DNA from: Maridesulfovibrio sp.
GTDB taxonomy: Bacteria; Desulfobacterota; Desulfovibrionia; Desulfovibrionales; Desulfovibrionaceae
Assembly: GCF_963676065.1 (NCBI RefSeq)
Contig: NZ_OY780933.1
Location: forward strand, 186,001 to 250,000
Length of the DNA stretch: 64,000 nt
Direction of reading: 5' to 3'
The translations under genes and the position numbers were made by a program. Under the pieces are notes generated by a model. It worked only from the letters and a program-made list of their open reading frames with translations, was not told the origin of the DNA and made no database searches. This document shows, piece after piece, positions 20,214 to 29,664 of this stretch. How positions within the stretch are numbered: position 1 is the stretch's first letter; every line of letters starts with the position of its first letter.

Positions 20214-20271
20214 TTACAAGCTGGGTTCAAACTCTTTACAGACGCAAAATCCTGCATGTGAGCATGCACCC

Positions 20272-20295
20272 ATTTGTGCAGCAAGTTGCACAAAT
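20272..20295 (+). promoter_or_regulatory. Candidate enhancer-binding site, second set
   Basis: ATTTGTGCA and TGCACAAAT form a perfect 9-bp inverted repeat around GCAAGT. Half sites also occur nearby (TGCAC at 20265-20269 and 20300-20304). It lies about 70-100 bases upstream of sigma-54 promoter 2, and the half site TGTGCA is shared with the set at 19854. Probable binding site for the ZraR-like regulator. Confidence 0.55.
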
Positions 20296-20364
20296 CCTTT
20301 GCACTAAAATTTAGGAGCCACTCAACACAGACATAAGCTACTGTTTTGTTTATACATAAGAATT

Positions 20365-20380
20365 TGGCACAGCACGTGCT
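20365..20380 (+). promoter_or_regulatory. Sigma-54 (RpoN) promoter 2, upstream of zraP
   Basis: TGGCAC-AGCAC-GTGCT, with GG and GC ten bases apart. It gives a leader of about 40 nt before the zraP-like ATG at 20430. The ZraP-type genes of other bacteria are also sigma-54/ZraR-controlled. Confidence 0.8.
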
Positions 20381-20429
20381 ATATTAAAAACTGAGAGGGC
20401 AACAACTTTTAACAGAATCAGGAGATCAT

Positions 20430-20900
20430 ATGAAAAGAAAAACTCTGGTCCCGCTGATCGTTGTGATGGTTCTGGCTGTTGCATCAGTCGCCATGGCACG
20501 CAACGGTTACCGGAACGCTGGTTACCATAACGGTAACTGGGCTGCATATGAGCAGCTGACACCTGAAAAACAGAATCAGGTGCAAAAAATCATCCAGAAA
20601 TATGAATCCACATTTCAAAATCTTAAGAGTGAGCAGTGGGCGAAACACACTGAACTCAAAGCTCTGGTGGATTCCGGTAACGCCGATAAAGAGACCATCC
20701 ACAATCTGGTAAAGGAACTCTCCCAAGTACGGGATAAGCTTTACACAGAACATAAAAAGATGGCGGATGAAATTGAGAAGGAAACCGGCCTGACATTCCC
20801 TCCCATGGGGCAGGGAATGGGTAACGGCGGCAGGGGCTGCGGCAACGCCCAGAGGGGCGACTGTCCCTCAAGCGGTGGATGTCCGGGCCAACGTTTCTGA
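20430..20900 (+). CDS. zraP: ZraP-like periplasmic metal-stress protein
   Basis: A 156-residue secreted protein with a cleavable signal peptide (basic start, hydrophobic core, VAMA cleavage near residue 23). The core (about 40-120) holds LTPEKQNQVQKIIQKYEST and further amphipathic helices, as in ZraP/Spy/CpxP-type periplasmic chaperones. The C-terminus is Gly-rich with three Cys (GCG, DCP, GCP), a possible metal-binding tail. ZraP binds zinc and modulates the ZraS sensor. Its place between a sigma-54 promoter and a ZraSR-like pair supports the call. It has its own terminator. Confidence 0.85.
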   Translation: MKRKTLVPLIVVMVLAVASVAMARNGYRNAGYHNGNWAAYEQLTPEKQNQVQKIIQKYESTFQNLKSEQWAKHTELKALVDSGNADKETIHNLVKELSQVRDKLYTEHKKMADEIEKETGLTFPPMGQGMGNGGRGCGNAQRGDCPSSGGCPGQRF

Positions 20901-20945
20901 ACCTTATAAATAACGTTCATCTACACTTAATTACAGGAAAACGGG

Positions 20946-20976
20946 AAAAAAGGAGGACCACGTGGTCCTCCTTTTT
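20946..20976 (+). terminator. Terminator after zraP
   Basis: A near-perfect palindrome, AAAAAAGGAGGACCAC followed by GTGGTCCTCCTTTTT. The GGAGGACC stem resembles the stem of the 20179 terminator. Confidence 0.9.
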
Positions 20977-21045
20977 CATTAAATTTCTTTCAATAGCGCC
21001 CATCATTAAGTTATTAATGTAAAAAACCAAAAAATGGAGCGCACC

Positions 21046-21894
21046 ATGACCAGAAAAATCATTTCGCTGACCAGCTTTTTTTTATTTATCGTTCTGATTA
21101 TTTCCAGCATTGTTTTATACGTCGTACCACAGGGGCGAGTGGCCTACTGGGCGGACTGGTCCCTGCTTGGTTTGAGCAAGGAACAATGGGGCGACATACA
21201 TATCTGCACCGGAATCATGTTCCTCGCAGTCTCCCTGCTCCACATCTGGCTGAACTGGAAACCAATCCTCGCCTATCTTAAGAAAAAAGCAGGAAAACCC
21301 AACTTTACCTCGCCCGCGTTTTTCATCAGTATAACCCTAACCCTTTTCGTAGTCTTTGGCTCCTTGCTCAACCTGCCACCAATGAAGCAGATACTTGAAT
21401 TAAGCCAAGACATTAAAGCCTCGGGCGAAGCAAAATACGGTATCCCGCCATATGGACACGCAGAGCTCAGCCCCTTGGAAATCTTCTGCAAACGTATGGG
21501 CCTTGATGCAGACAAGGCAGCCGAGTCTTTGAAAAAGGCAGGAATTGAGATTGAGTCCACTAAAGAAACCATCAAATCAATTGCCGCCAGAGCCGAAATT
21601 ACCCCTAAAGAACTCTATGAAAAAATCCTCAAGGATCAGCCACGGGAAAAATCAGACATCTCAAATATGGATCACAAAAATACCCAAGAGCAACAGTCCT
21701 ATACTCCGGGAGCCGGAATAGGACGCATGAGCCTTGAAAATTATTGCGCTAAATTCAATCTGGACCTGAACACAGCCATCGACATTTTGCGTGAACAGGG
21801 CGTAGTTGTTGACAAAGAGACATCCATAAAGGAAATTGCAGGGGCACTGGGCCTGAGCTCACCACACGCGATCAGTACTCTGCTTAATCCCTAA
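21046..21894 (+). CDS. DUF4405 membrane protein with a duplicated C-terminal domain
   Basis: A 282-residue protein with three predicted helices (about 4-26, 50-70, 89-107). The second contains HICTGIMFLAVSLLHIWLNW, whose two His and NW pattern is typical of DUF4405 and could hold a heme; this is inference. The rest is soluble and carries two similar units of about 50 residues, starting LSPLEIFCKRMGLDADKAAE (about 145) and MSLENYCAKFNLDLNTAID (about 228), each with a Cys. ATG 21046 is chosen because GGAG sits seven bases upstream; ATG 21034 is the alternative. It precedes the two-component genes by 15 bases, so it is likely part of that stress module. Confidence 0.7.
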   Translation: MTRKIISLTSFFLFIVLIISSIVLYVVPQGRVAYWADWSLLGLSKEQWGDIHICTGIMFLAVSLLHIWLNWKPILAYLKKKAGKPNFTSPAFFISITLTLFVVFGSLLNLPPMKQILELSQDIKASGEAKYGIPPYGHAELSPLEIFCKRMGLDADKAAESLKKAGIEIESTKETIKSIAARAEITPKELYEKILKDQPREKSDISNMDHKNTQEQQSYTPGAGIGRMSLENYCAKFNLDLNTAIDILREQGVVVDKETSIKEIAGALGLSSPHAISTLLNP

Positions 21895-21909
21895 CAAAAA
21901 AAGTATTTA

Positions 21910-23673
21910 ATGGAACTAAGCCTAAAAAAATCACATAAACTGCCCCTTGCGCTCGCACTGCTGGCCCTGATTCTTCTCGGGGCAGGCAGTCTGTATCTTA
22001 CGTGGCACAATCTGCGCCAGATGCACCAGACCGTGTTCGAGCACATGCTCCTTTCAGCCCGTTCAATTGCACGCGGACTCGATATCCAACTTGTTGAAGG
22101 AGCACGCCGCATGAGGCATCCGGGCCAGCACAATATGCGCCTGCCTGAAGAACTGCTTCCGGACGCACGGGAACTTTTCCGGGAAATGGTTGCCCAGGGA
22201 GATCTGCTTTACATCGCTCTTTACGGACCCGACCGCAAACCTATGCTGATAGTGGAGCAGGGAGAAGGCAACAGGCAGGTATATACCCCTCCGCCGGGCC
22301 TGTTTAACATGATTACCGCGATGCGCGAATCCAGCACTCCGGTTTTGATCCATGGTAAAGCTGCCCTGCTTTACGGCGCGGTAGGACAGCCTCTTTTGCA
22401 AAGATTATACGGGCACGAGAAAACCCGGAGCGGACTCATGCCACCTCAGGACAAAGAAACTTACCTTCTGCTTGGTCTCAGCGCGGAAAAGCATCTACGA
22501 CAGTTCAATCAATACCGCAGAGCCGCCTTACTCCAGACCGGATATATCTTTCTGGCCGGATTTGTCCTCTGGCTGCTTGCCGTGGCCTACTTTCAACGCA
22601 GGGAACAGGGTAACAAACTGACCCGGCTTGAACGCTTTCAGGCAAACCTGCTGGACAATATGCCCGACGGACTGCTGACCCTTTCTCCACAGGAAAACAT
22701 CATCGCGGCTAATGGATCTGCCCATGCATTGCTGCAAAGCGCGGCCGAAGCATCTCTGGTCGGCAAGAACTGGAATGATTTTTCCTACGAATCACTTCAG
22801 GATTTCAGGCGGGATAATGTTGTTTGGGAACATGTCCGGTTAGGCGGAAAAAATCTGGAACTTATTTTCCTGCCCTACTTTGAAAGTCAGGACGAAAAAA
22901 GAACCATGATCATCATCCGCGACCGCACCGATATTGCCGATCTGGAAGAGGATCTTTACGAAGCGCGCCGACTTGCCTCCATCGGTTCTCTGGCTGCCGG
23001 AGTGGCTCATGAAATCCGTAATCCTTTGAGTTCACTGCGCGGTTTTGCCCAACTGTTTGCAGATAAATTTAAAGACGAACAGCCCTACGCAACATATGCC
23101 ACAACCATGCTGACCGAAGCTGACCGCCTGAACCGGGTGGTCACAGACCTGCTGTACCTCTCAAAACCGCATGTGATGAATCCTGAGCGCATGAATCTGC
23201 AGGAACTCTGCGATTCCATGCAGACCCTTATGGGCTTCGACCTCGAGCACAAAGGTACACAGTTGCAGACAACGGTGAATCACACTGAAGTATACGCAGA
23301 CCCGGATGGTATCCGGCAGGTCCTGCTCAATCTGTTGGTCAACAGTCTGGACGCTGTACCCGATGAATACGGCAAAATTTCAATCACAGCCGAGGGCACG
23401 GGACACGGAGTATGGATCAGCGTTTGTGACAACGGTCCGGGCATGCCCGAAGATATTCGCAAGCATGCCCTCGAACCGTTCTTTACCGACAAACCCAAAG
23501 GAACAGGACTCGGTCTTGCCATAGTCAATACAATCATGCGCGGACATAAAGGACGTGTTACTATTTCCGCACCGGACCGCATTGAAGCGGGTGATGACCC
23601 GAAAACCGGTGCGTTAGGCGGAACATGCGTCAAACTGTTCTTTCCCGACCAGCGTGATGAAGGAACCGAATAA
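21910..23673 (+). CDS. zraS: ZraS-like sensor histidine kinase
   Basis: A 587-residue membrane histidine kinase. TM1 (about 12-32) and TM2 (about 208-227) enclose a periplasmic sensor of about 175 residues. A PAS-like domain follows (about 243-345), then a HisKA domain with the phospho-acceptor His367 in [17 protein letters not shown], and a HATPase domain with NLLVNSLDA (N box), DNGPGMPE (G1) and GTGLGLAIV (G2). NtrB/ZraS-type architecture. Its stop overlaps the downstream regulator start by one base (TAATG). It probably senses metal or envelope stress; the signal is not proven by sequence. Confidence 0.88.
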   Translation: MELSLKKSHKLPLALALLALILLGAGSLYLTWHNLRQMHQTVFEHMLLSARSIARGLDIQLVEGARRMRHPGQHNMRLPEELLPDARELFREMVAQGDLLYIALYGPDRKPMLIVEQGEGNRQVYTPPPGLFNMITAMRESSTPVLIHGKAALLYGAVGQPLLQRLYGHEKTRSGLMPPQDKETYLLLGLSAEKHLRQFNQYRRAALLQTGYIFLAGFVLWLLAVAYFQRREQGNKLTRLERFQANLLDNMPDGLLTLSPQENIIAANGSAHALLQSAAEASLVGKNWNDFSYESLQDFRRDNVVWEHVRLGGKNLELIFLPYFESQDEKRTMIIIRDRTDIADLEEDLYEARRLASIGSLAAGVAHEIRNPLSSLRGFAQLFADKFKDEQPYATYATTMLTEADRLNRVVTDLLYLSKPHVMNPERMNLQELCDSMQTLMGFDLEHKGTQLQTTVNHTEVYADPDGIRQVLLNLLVNSLDAVPDEYGKISITAEGTGHGVWISVCDNGPGMPEDIRKHALEPFFTDKPKGTGLGLAIVNTIMRGHKGRVTISAPDRIEAGDDPKTGALGGTCVKLFFPDQRDEGTE

Positions 23674-25073
23674 TGGATGCTAATGAAAAAAATGTACTCA
23701 TAGTTGATGACGAACCGTCACTGCGCATGCTCATTCGGGCTGTGCTGGAAAGTGACGGATGGACTGTGCATGAAGCCCAGTCAGGGGAGCAGGCCCTTGA
23801 GATCCTGCCCGGACTTACCCTGAACGCAGCCCTGATAGATATGCGCATGGACGGCATGGACGGCATGTCCCTGCTGACAGAACTCAACACCATCATGCCC
23901 GGTCTGCCCGTTATCATGCTCACAGCCTTCGGAAACGTGAACTCCGCGGTCATAGCCATGAAGCACGGAGCCTTTGATTACCTGACAAAGCCAGCCGATA
24001 ATGAGGAGCTGAAAGCAGTTCTGGCCAAGGCACTGAATTACTCCCGTCTGGTGGATGAAAATGAAAAGCTCAAATCCGCAGCCGGAGCAACGGAGCAGAT
24101 GATCGGCAGCTCACGGGCCATGCTTCAGGTGAAAGAACTTATCGAACAGGCCGGACCTTCCGAGGCGACCATACTGGTGCTCGGCGAATCGGGCACAGGT
24201 AAAGAACTGGTTGCCGAAGGACTGCATAGATCCAGTCTGCGTGCAGACAAACCGCTGATTAAGGTAAACTGCGCCGCCCTACCGGCAGACCTGCTGGAAA
24301 GTGAACTTTTCGGATACATGAAGGGGGCCTTTACCGGTGCCAACGCCAACAAACCGGGCCGTTTTCAACTTGCTTCCGGCGGCACCCTCTTCCTCGATGA
24401 GATCGGGGAGATGGACCCGGTACTGCAGGCTAAAATTCTGCGTGCGCTGCAGGAAAAAATTGTTGAACCGCTTGGCAGCGTCTCTCCGGTGGAAACAGAT
24501 GTACGTATCATCGCCGCCACCAACCGGGACCTTAAAGATGAAGTGGAAAAAGGGAATTTTCGCGAGGACCTATATTACCGTTTAAGTGTGCTGGAAATCC
24601 GCATACCCCCCTTACGCGAACGCGTGGATGATCTTCCCGCTCTGGTGGCTCACCTGCTGGAAAAACTGGGCCGCAAAAATAATAAAAAGGTACGCTCGGT
24701 CAGCCCGTCTTTCCTCGACGTTCTGGGCCGTTACAATTGGCCCGGCAACGTGCGTGAACTTGAAAATGTGCTGGAACGGGCCATCATCCTGAGCCGCAGC
24801 GAAGTGCTGGGACCGGAACTACTCCCGCAGCAGGTGCAGAATACCGATCCCCGGCAGACACCCCCCAAACAGTCTGCCACATCCCAAGATCCGGACAATG
24901 GTGCAACGACTCCTAAATCAGTCACACCTACACTTGATGACGCCGAACGTCAGGCGCTGATATCCGCCCTCGAAGCCAATCAGCATCACCGTGAACGGAC
25001 CGCCGAAGCATTGGGAATCAGCCGCAGGACCTTGCAATACAAATTAAAGAAATACGGACTTACCCGCCGCTGA
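23673..25073 (+). CDS. zraR: ZraR-like sigma-54 response regulator (NtrC family)
   Basis: A 466-residue three-domain activator. The receiver has the acidic pair VDDE, phospho-acceptor Asp56 (LIDMRMDG) and Lys106. The AAA+ domain has Walker A GESGTGKE (171-178) and the sigma-54-contacting loop GAFTGA (218-223), plus LFLDEIGE. A Pro/Thr/Gln-rich linker (about 390-415) leads to a Fis-type helix-turn-helix ([21 protein letters not shown]). It is the expected activator of the two sigma-54 promoters at 19978 and 20365. Confidence 0.92.
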   Translation: MDANEKNVLIVDDEPSLRMLIRAVLESDGWTVHEAQSGEQALEILPGLTLNAALIDMRMDGMDGMSLLTELNTIMPGLPVIMLTAFGNVNSAVIAMKHGAFDYLTKPADNEELKAVLAKALNYSRLVDENEKLKSAAGATEQMIGSSRAMLQVKELIEQAGPSEATILVLGESGTGKELVAEGLHRSSLRADKPLIKVNCAALPADLLESELFGYMKGAFTGANANKPGRFQLASGGTLFLDEIGEMDPVLQAKILRALQEKIVEPLGSVSPVETDVRIIAATNRDLKDEVEKGNFREDLYYRLSVLEIRIPPLRERVDDLPALVAHLLEKLGRKNNKKVRSVSPSFLDVLGRYNWPGNVRELENVLERAIILSRSEVLGPELLPQQVQNTDPRQTPPKQSATSQDPDNGATTPKSVTPTLDDAERQALISALEANQHHRERTAEALGISRRTLQYKLKKYGLTRR

Positions 25074-25098
25074 AAATCTTTCCCTCAAAGAAATGATC

Positions 25099-25129
25099 AA
25101 GCCCGAAAATTTTATTTTCGGGCTTTTTT
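25099..25129 (+). terminator. Terminator after the zraSR pair
   Basis: AAGCCCGAAAA and TTTTCGGGCTT form an 11-bp stem followed by seven T. Confidence 0.92.
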
Positions 25130-25683
25130 TATAAACGATTTAATTAAAAACAGTTAACGCCGTTACAACCTGCCCTAGCCATACAATCTACAAACACGAA
25201 TCGCCTTGTCTTGATCACTGCTGAAATGGCAAAAAAATCGACTCTTCTCATAAAAAATTGATCTAATTTGACATAGAGGCATATTTTATCTAACCTTTGA
25301 CTCTGGACTTTGCGTGTCTATAATTAAAACCAGACACAAATCAGCGAACTTTAACCTGAGTTCATCAATCGTCAGAAGGCAGTTTTTGCTTTATGATAAG
25401 TGGCTACTTACAAACTGCACTTTTCCAAAGTAAAAACACAGTTTCAAACTTATAACATTAAACACAACTGCAACAAACGAATACTGCATAGAAAAATGCA
25501 AGCCACACAACATTACTACATTAAAATATCCAGAACCCCAGTTCAGGAAATCAATCCCAATTCTGCCCCGGAAAAAATTCCCGTTTTCTTCGCCTTTTCA
25601 CACAAACGCAACCACTGCAATTAAATCATACCGCCTTTCGTTACACGCATTGGCGGAGCTTAGTTTTTATAAACGGAGAAATC
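25130..25683. other. Long intergenic region and proV leader
   Basis: About 550 AT-rich bases. A good sigma-70 promoter lies at 25297-25324, which leaves a leader of about 350 nt before proV. A GTG-started frame at 25400-25624 (74 codons) lacks a ribosome-binding site and any protein-like composition. Near the end, CCGCC and GGCGG (about 25631-25655) could form a weak hairpin. No riboswitch class was recognised. Confidence 0.5.
25297..25324 (+). promoter_or_regulatory. Sigma-70 promoter of the proVWX operon
   Basis: TTGACT at 25297-25302 and a perfect TATAAT at 25319-25324, spaced by 16 bases. The predicted start is near 25331. Confidence 0.65.
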
Positions 25684-26874
25684 ATGGAAAAGATACGAGT
25701 TGAAAATCTCTACAAAATTTTCGGTTCCACCCCAAAAAAGATTATTCCTATGCTCAAAAATGGCGCAAGCAAGGAAGAGATCATGGAGAAACACAAACAC
25801 GGGGTTGGCGTAAATAATGCGAGTTTTTCTGTCGACGAAGGAGAAATCGTCGTTGTTATGGGCCTGTCCGGTAGCGGAAAGTCCACATTGGTGCGCTGCA
25901 TCAACAGATTAATTGAGCCCACCGGCGGTAAAATCTTCATTGACGGGGAAGACATAACAGGCCTGAAAAAGGAAGAACTGCGTCAGGTTCGCCTCAAAAA
26001 GCTGGGCATGGTATTTCAAAACTTCGCTCTTTACCCCCACCGCACCGTACTCAAAAACACTGAGTATGGACTTGAAATCGGAAAGGTGGACCCTGAAGTA
26101 AGAAAACAAAAGGCCATGGAAGCCCTCGAACTGGTCGGTCTTTCCGGCTGGGAAGACTCCTACCCCGATCAGCTCTCCGGCGGTATGCAGCAGCGTGTGG
26201 GCCTTGCCCGCGCACTGGCTCTTGATCCGGACATACTGCTCATGGATGAAGCGTTCAGCGCCCTTGACCCGCTCATCCGCCGCGACATGCAGGACGAATT
26301 GATCAACCTGCAGGAACGCATGCACAAGACAATCGTCTTCATCAGTCACGACCTTGACGAAGCACTCAAGCTGGGTGACCGCATCGTGCTCATGAAAGAC
26401 GGTGAAATCGTACAGATCGGTACTCCGGAAGAAATTCTTACCGAGCCCGCGAACGAATACGTACGCCGCTTTGTTGAGGATGTGGACATAACCAAAGTCC
26501 TCACCGCTGAATCGGTAATGAAAAAAATCGATGCTGTGGCCTACATCAAAACCGACGGTCCCAGAGCTTCCCTGCGCAAAATGCGTAAAAACAGCATATC
26601 CAATCTTTTCGTTCTTGACGAAAAGCACAAGTTGATCGGCATGCTCAATGCCGGGGACTGCGCCAAATTAGTTGAAGAAGGCGGAAAAGACATCAGAACC
26701 ATTATGCACACAGATCTTGAAGCCGTTGACCTTGAGTGTCCGGCTCAGGAATTATTCAACATCATGCATGACCGAGTACTGCCCCTCCCGGTCATTAATG
26801 ATGAGAACAGATTAAAAGGTGTTATCGTACGAGGAACACTTATCGGGGCACTGGCCGAAAGAGGAGGCAATTAG
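25684..26874 (+). CDS. proV: Glycine betaine/proline ABC transporter, ATPase subunit
   Basis: A 396-residue ABC ATPase of the ProV/OpuAA type. Walker A GLSGSGKST, the signature LSGGMQQRVGLARALA, Walker B LLMDEAFSALDP and the switch His (FISHDLDE) are present. The extended N-terminus (IFGSTPKKIIPML) is characteristic of this subfamily. Two CBS domains follow from about residue 275; in OpuA these sense ionic strength. It powers import of compatible solutes through ProW. Confidence 0.95.
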   Translation: MEKIRVENLYKIFGSTPKKIIPMLKNGASKEEIMEKHKHGVGVNNASFSVDEGEIVVVMGLSGSGKSTLVRCINRLIEPTGGKIFIDGEDITGLKKEELRQVRLKKLGMVFQNFALYPHRTVLKNTEYGLEIGKVDPEVRKQKAMEALELVGLSGWEDSYPDQLSGGMQQRVGLARALALDPDILLMDEAFSALDPLIRRDMQDELINLQERMHKTIVFISHDLDEALKLGDRIVLMKDGEIVQIGTPEEILTEPANEYVRRFVEDVDITKVLTAESVMKKIDAVAYIKTDGPRASLRKMRKNSISNLFVLDEKHKLIGMLNAGDCAKLVEEGGKDIRTIMHTDLEAVDLECPAQELFNIMHDRVLPLPVINDENRLKGVIVRGTLIGALAERGGN

Positions 26875-26875
26875 T

Positions 26876-27715
26876 ATGATTATTCCACGCATTCCCGTAG
26901 GGGACGTAATCGAATCATCCATTGATTTTCTGGTGGAACATTTTTCATTTGCCACCAAAGCTTTCTCTGCCGTTTTAGAAACGGGGCTTGATGTTGTTGA
27001 AAGTGTAATGAAAGCCTGCCCGCCGTGGGCGTTCATTATCATTGTGGGCCTGGTTACATGGAAACTGGCCAAGAGCAAACGTACAACTATCTTTGCTATG
27101 GCCGGACTGCTGCTCATCTGGAACATGGGCTTGTGGAATGCCACCATCAGCACAATTGCACTGGTCATCGTCGCTACGATGCTGGCCCTGATGATCGGTA
27201 TACCCATTGGTATTCTGGCTGCAATGAACAAGCACATAAACAAGGTGGTCATGCCGGTACTGGATGTCATGCAGACCATGCCCGCATTTGTATACCTCAT
27301 CCCCGCCATTCCTTTCTTCGGACTGGGTAAGGTTGCAGCTATCTTTTCAACAATCATCTTTGCCATGCCTCCATCCATCAGGCTGACCTGCCTTGGTATT
27401 AAGCAGGTCCCGGAAGATCTGGTGGAATGCGCCGAGGCATTCGGTTCAAACCGCTGGCAGAGACTCTTTAAGCTTGAACTTCCCATAGCAACCCCAACCA
27501 TCATGGCCGGGGTAAACCAGACAGTTATGCTGGCCCTCTCCATGGTTGTTATCGCGGCCATGATCGGCGCGAAAGGACTTGGTGGTGAAGTATGGAAAGC
27601 CATCCAGAGACTACAGATGGGTAAGGGATTTGAAGCAGGTATCGGTATCGTAATCGTGGCTATGATCATGGACCAGGTGCTCCAGAAAATGGGCACTGGT
27701 AAAAATAGCAAATAA
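26876..27715 (+). CDS. proW: Glycine betaine/proline ABC transporter, permease
   Basis: A 279-residue inner-membrane permease with about six to seven helices and the ABC permease loop (ECAEAFGSNRWQRLFKLELP) that contacts ProV. The ATG at 26876 has GAGGAGG upstream; an earlier frame start at 26819 lies inside proV and is rejected. It sits one base after proV and immediately before the two binding proteins. Confidence 0.95.
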   Translation: MIIPRIPVGDVIESSIDFLVEHFSFATKAFSAVLETGLDVVESVMKACPPWAFIIIVGLVTWKLAKSKRTTIFAMAGLLLIWNMGLWNATISTIALVIVATMLALMIGIPIGILAAMNKHINKVVMPVLDVMQTMPAFVYLIPAIPFFGLGKVAAIFSTIIFAMPPSIRLTCLGIKQVPEDLVECAEAFGSNRWQRLFKLELPIATPTIMAGVNQTVMLALSMVVIAAMIGAKGLGGEVWKAIQRLQMGKGFEAGIGIVIVAMIMDQVLQKMGTGKNSK

Positions 27716-27749
27716 AAGAATTACTGAAGTATATATACAGGAGATAATT

Positions 27750-28601
27750 ATGAAAAAGATCCTAGCCTTAACGTTAGCAGCGTTACTTCTTGCTTCTTTC
27801 AGCACATCCGCTTTCGCAGGCGGCAAAAAAGTAAAACTGGCATATGTTGAGTGGGACTGCGCAACTGCGACCACCAACGTCATCAAAGCCGTTCTTGAAG
27901 AACGTCTGGGAGTGAAATGCGAGATCATTCCAGTTGCTGCTGCTGTTATGTGGCAGGGCGTAGCCTCGGGTGATGTTGACGGCATGGCCGCAGCATGGCT
28001 GCCTGTAACTCACGCCAACTATCTCAAACGGTTGAAAAATGACATTGTGAATCTCGGTCCCAATGTAACCGGAGCCAGACTGGGTTGGGCTGTTCCTTCC
28101 TATGTTACCGTAGATTCCATGGCCGACCTCAATAAATACGCAGATAAATTCAATGATAGAATCATCGGCATAGATCCCGGCGCAGGCATAATGATCCGCT
28201 CTGAAGACGCTATCGATGAATACGGCCTTGACAAGATGGAACTCATGGAAGGCTCCGGGGCAACTATGACCGCAGCTCTTTCCAGCGCCATCAAGGACAA
28301 AAAATGGGTTGTTGTGACAGCGTGGTCTCCTCATTGGATGTTCGGCCGCTGGGACCTCAAATACCTCAAAGATCCCAAGAAGGTGCTCGGCGAAGCGGAA
28401 ACCATCAATACGATCGTCCGCAAAGGCCTCGATAAAGACATGCCCAAAGTATACGCCTTCCTCGACAAGTTTGCATGGAAAGACGCAAACCAGTTACAGA
28501 TGGTTATGGCATGGAATCAGAAAAAGGGTGCCGATCCTTATGAAAACGCCAAGCGTTTTATAAAGGAAAATAAAGCTCAGGTTGATTCCTGGCTCAAATA
28601 G
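27750..28601 (+). CDS. proX: Glycine betaine-binding protein, copy 1
   Basis: A 283-residue periplasmic solute-binding protein (OpuAC/ProX fold). The signal peptide covers about 1-24 (AFA cleavage). The mature part begins with VKLAYVEWDCATATTNV; Trp residues in VEWDC, AAWLPV and WSPHWMFGRW are candidates for the aromatic cage that binds the trimethylammonium group. It delivers substrate to ProW. The homologous gene directly downstream is a tandem paralogue. Confidence 0.93.
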   Translation: MKKILALTLAALLLASFSTSAFAGGKKVKLAYVEWDCATATTNVIKAVLEERLGVKCEIIPVAAAVMWQGVASGDVDGMAAAWLPVTHANYLKRLKNDIVNLGPNVTGARLGWAVPSYVTVDSMADLNKYADKFNDRIIGIDPGAGIMIRSEDAIDEYGLDKMELMEGSGATMTAALSSAIKDKKWVVVTAWSPHWMFGRWDLKYLKDPKKVLGEAETINTIVRKGLDKDMPKVYAFLDKFAWKDANQLQMVMAWNQKKGADPYENAKRFIKENKAQVDSWLK

Positions 28602-28609
28602 TAACTTAC

Positions 28610-28644
28610 AGTCCCTTGCCGTTTTTGGTGGGGGACTTTTTTTT
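28610..28644 (+). terminator. Partial terminator or attenuator between the two proX genes
   Basis: AGTCCC at 28610-28615 pairs with GGGACT (28632-28637), followed by a run of T. It may lower expression of the second copy relative to the first. Confidence 0.55.
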
Positions 28645-28666
28645 ATCACAACCCAAGGAGTATAGA

Positions 28667-29521
28667 ATGAAAAAGATCACTTTAATTCTAATTACGTTTC
28701 TTCTTGCATGCAGTTTCGCTTTCGGAGCATATGCAGATGATTCAAAAAAAGTAACACTTGCTTATGTTGAGTGGGATTGCGCGACAGCTTCCACCAACCT
28801 TGCCAAAGCTGTTATCGAAGAACGCCTGGGCTATGAATGCGAAATCCTTCCTGTCAGCGCAGCGGCAATGTGGCAGGCTGTAGGCACCGGCGATGTTGAC
28901 GGTTTGGTCACCGCATGGTTGCCCGTTACTCACAAAGAATACCTGGAGAGAGTAAAAGACAAGGTTGAAGACCTCGGTGCTCTTGTCGGCGGAGCCAAGT
29001 TGGGATGGGTTGTTCCTTCATACGTAACAATCGACTCCATTGAGCAGCTCAACGCAAACGCAGACAAGTTTGACGGCAAAATCATCGGTATTGACCCCGG
29101 TGCTGGCCTGATGTCTCTCTCTGAAGAAGCAGTAAAACAATACAATCTTGATAACATGGAGCTGATGGAAGGATCCGGTGCTACCATGACCGCAGCACTT
29201 GCTGACGCTATCAAAAACAAGAAGTGGGTTGTTGTAACCGGCTGGTCTCCTCACTGGATGTTCGGCCGCTGGGACCTCAAATATCTCAAAGACCCCAAAG
29301 GCGTTCTTGGCGGAGAAGAAAAGATCCACACAATCGTCCGCAAGGGTCTCAAAAAAGACCAACCCAAGGTATACTCATTCTTGGAAAAATTTGCTTACAC
29401 TAATCCCAACCAGCTTCAGAAGCTTATGGCTTGGAATCAGGAAAAAGGAGCTGATCCTTATGAAAACGCCAAGCGTTTCATCAAGGAAAACAAAGCTCAG
29501 GTCGATTCCTGGCTTAAATAA
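28667..29521 (+). CDS. proX: Glycine betaine-binding protein, copy 2
   Basis: A 284-residue paralogue of the preceding gene with its own signal peptide (about 1-23, AYA-D). It is colinear with copy 1 over its full length and shares blocks such as AYVEWDCATA, SPHWMFGRWDLKYLKDPK and KRFIKENKAQVDSWLK, while the sensor-facing loops differ. AAGGAG precedes ATG 28667; an upstream in-frame start at 28616 lies in the hairpin and is rejected. It may have a different substrate or affinity. Confidence 0.93.
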   Translation: MKKITLILITFLLACSFAFGAYADDSKKVTLAYVEWDCATASTNLAKAVIEERLGYECEILPVSAAAMWQAVGTGDVDGLVTAWLPVTHKEYLERVKDKVEDLGALVGGAKLGWVVPSYVTIDSIEQLNANADKFDGKIIGIDPGAGLMSLSEEAVKQYNLDNMELMEGSGATMTAALADAIKNKKWVVVTGWSPHWMFGRWDLKYLKDPKGVLGGEEKIHTIVRKGLKKDQPKVYSFLEKFAYTNPNQLQKLMAWNQEKGADPYENAKRFIKENKAQVDSWLK

Positions 29522-29541
29522 ATTCCGCAGCTGAAAACAGC

Positions 29542-29582
29542 TAATATAAGCCCTGCAGGAATCTTCTGCAGGGCTTTTATAT
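29542..29582 (+). terminator. Terminator after the proX pair
   Basis: AAGCCCTGCAG pairs with CTGCAGGGCTT around GAATCTT, within the flanking inverted arms AATATA and TATATT. Confidence 0.9.
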
Positions 29583-29664
29583 TTCTGGACACAGAGCTTT
29601 CCCTAATACCGCTTTTAATATATTATAAAAACAACAAATTAAGAAAAATCCAAGGCGGTTGACT

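Noticed and set aside
20044..20307. Possible 87-codon protein after sigma-54 promoter 1
   Set aside because: The frame passes through a strong intrinsic terminator and has no recognisable domain; treated as part of a candidate RNA instead.
25400..25624. 74-codon frame in the proV leader
   Set aside because: GTG start without a ribosome-binding site, low-complexity composition; no support as a gene.
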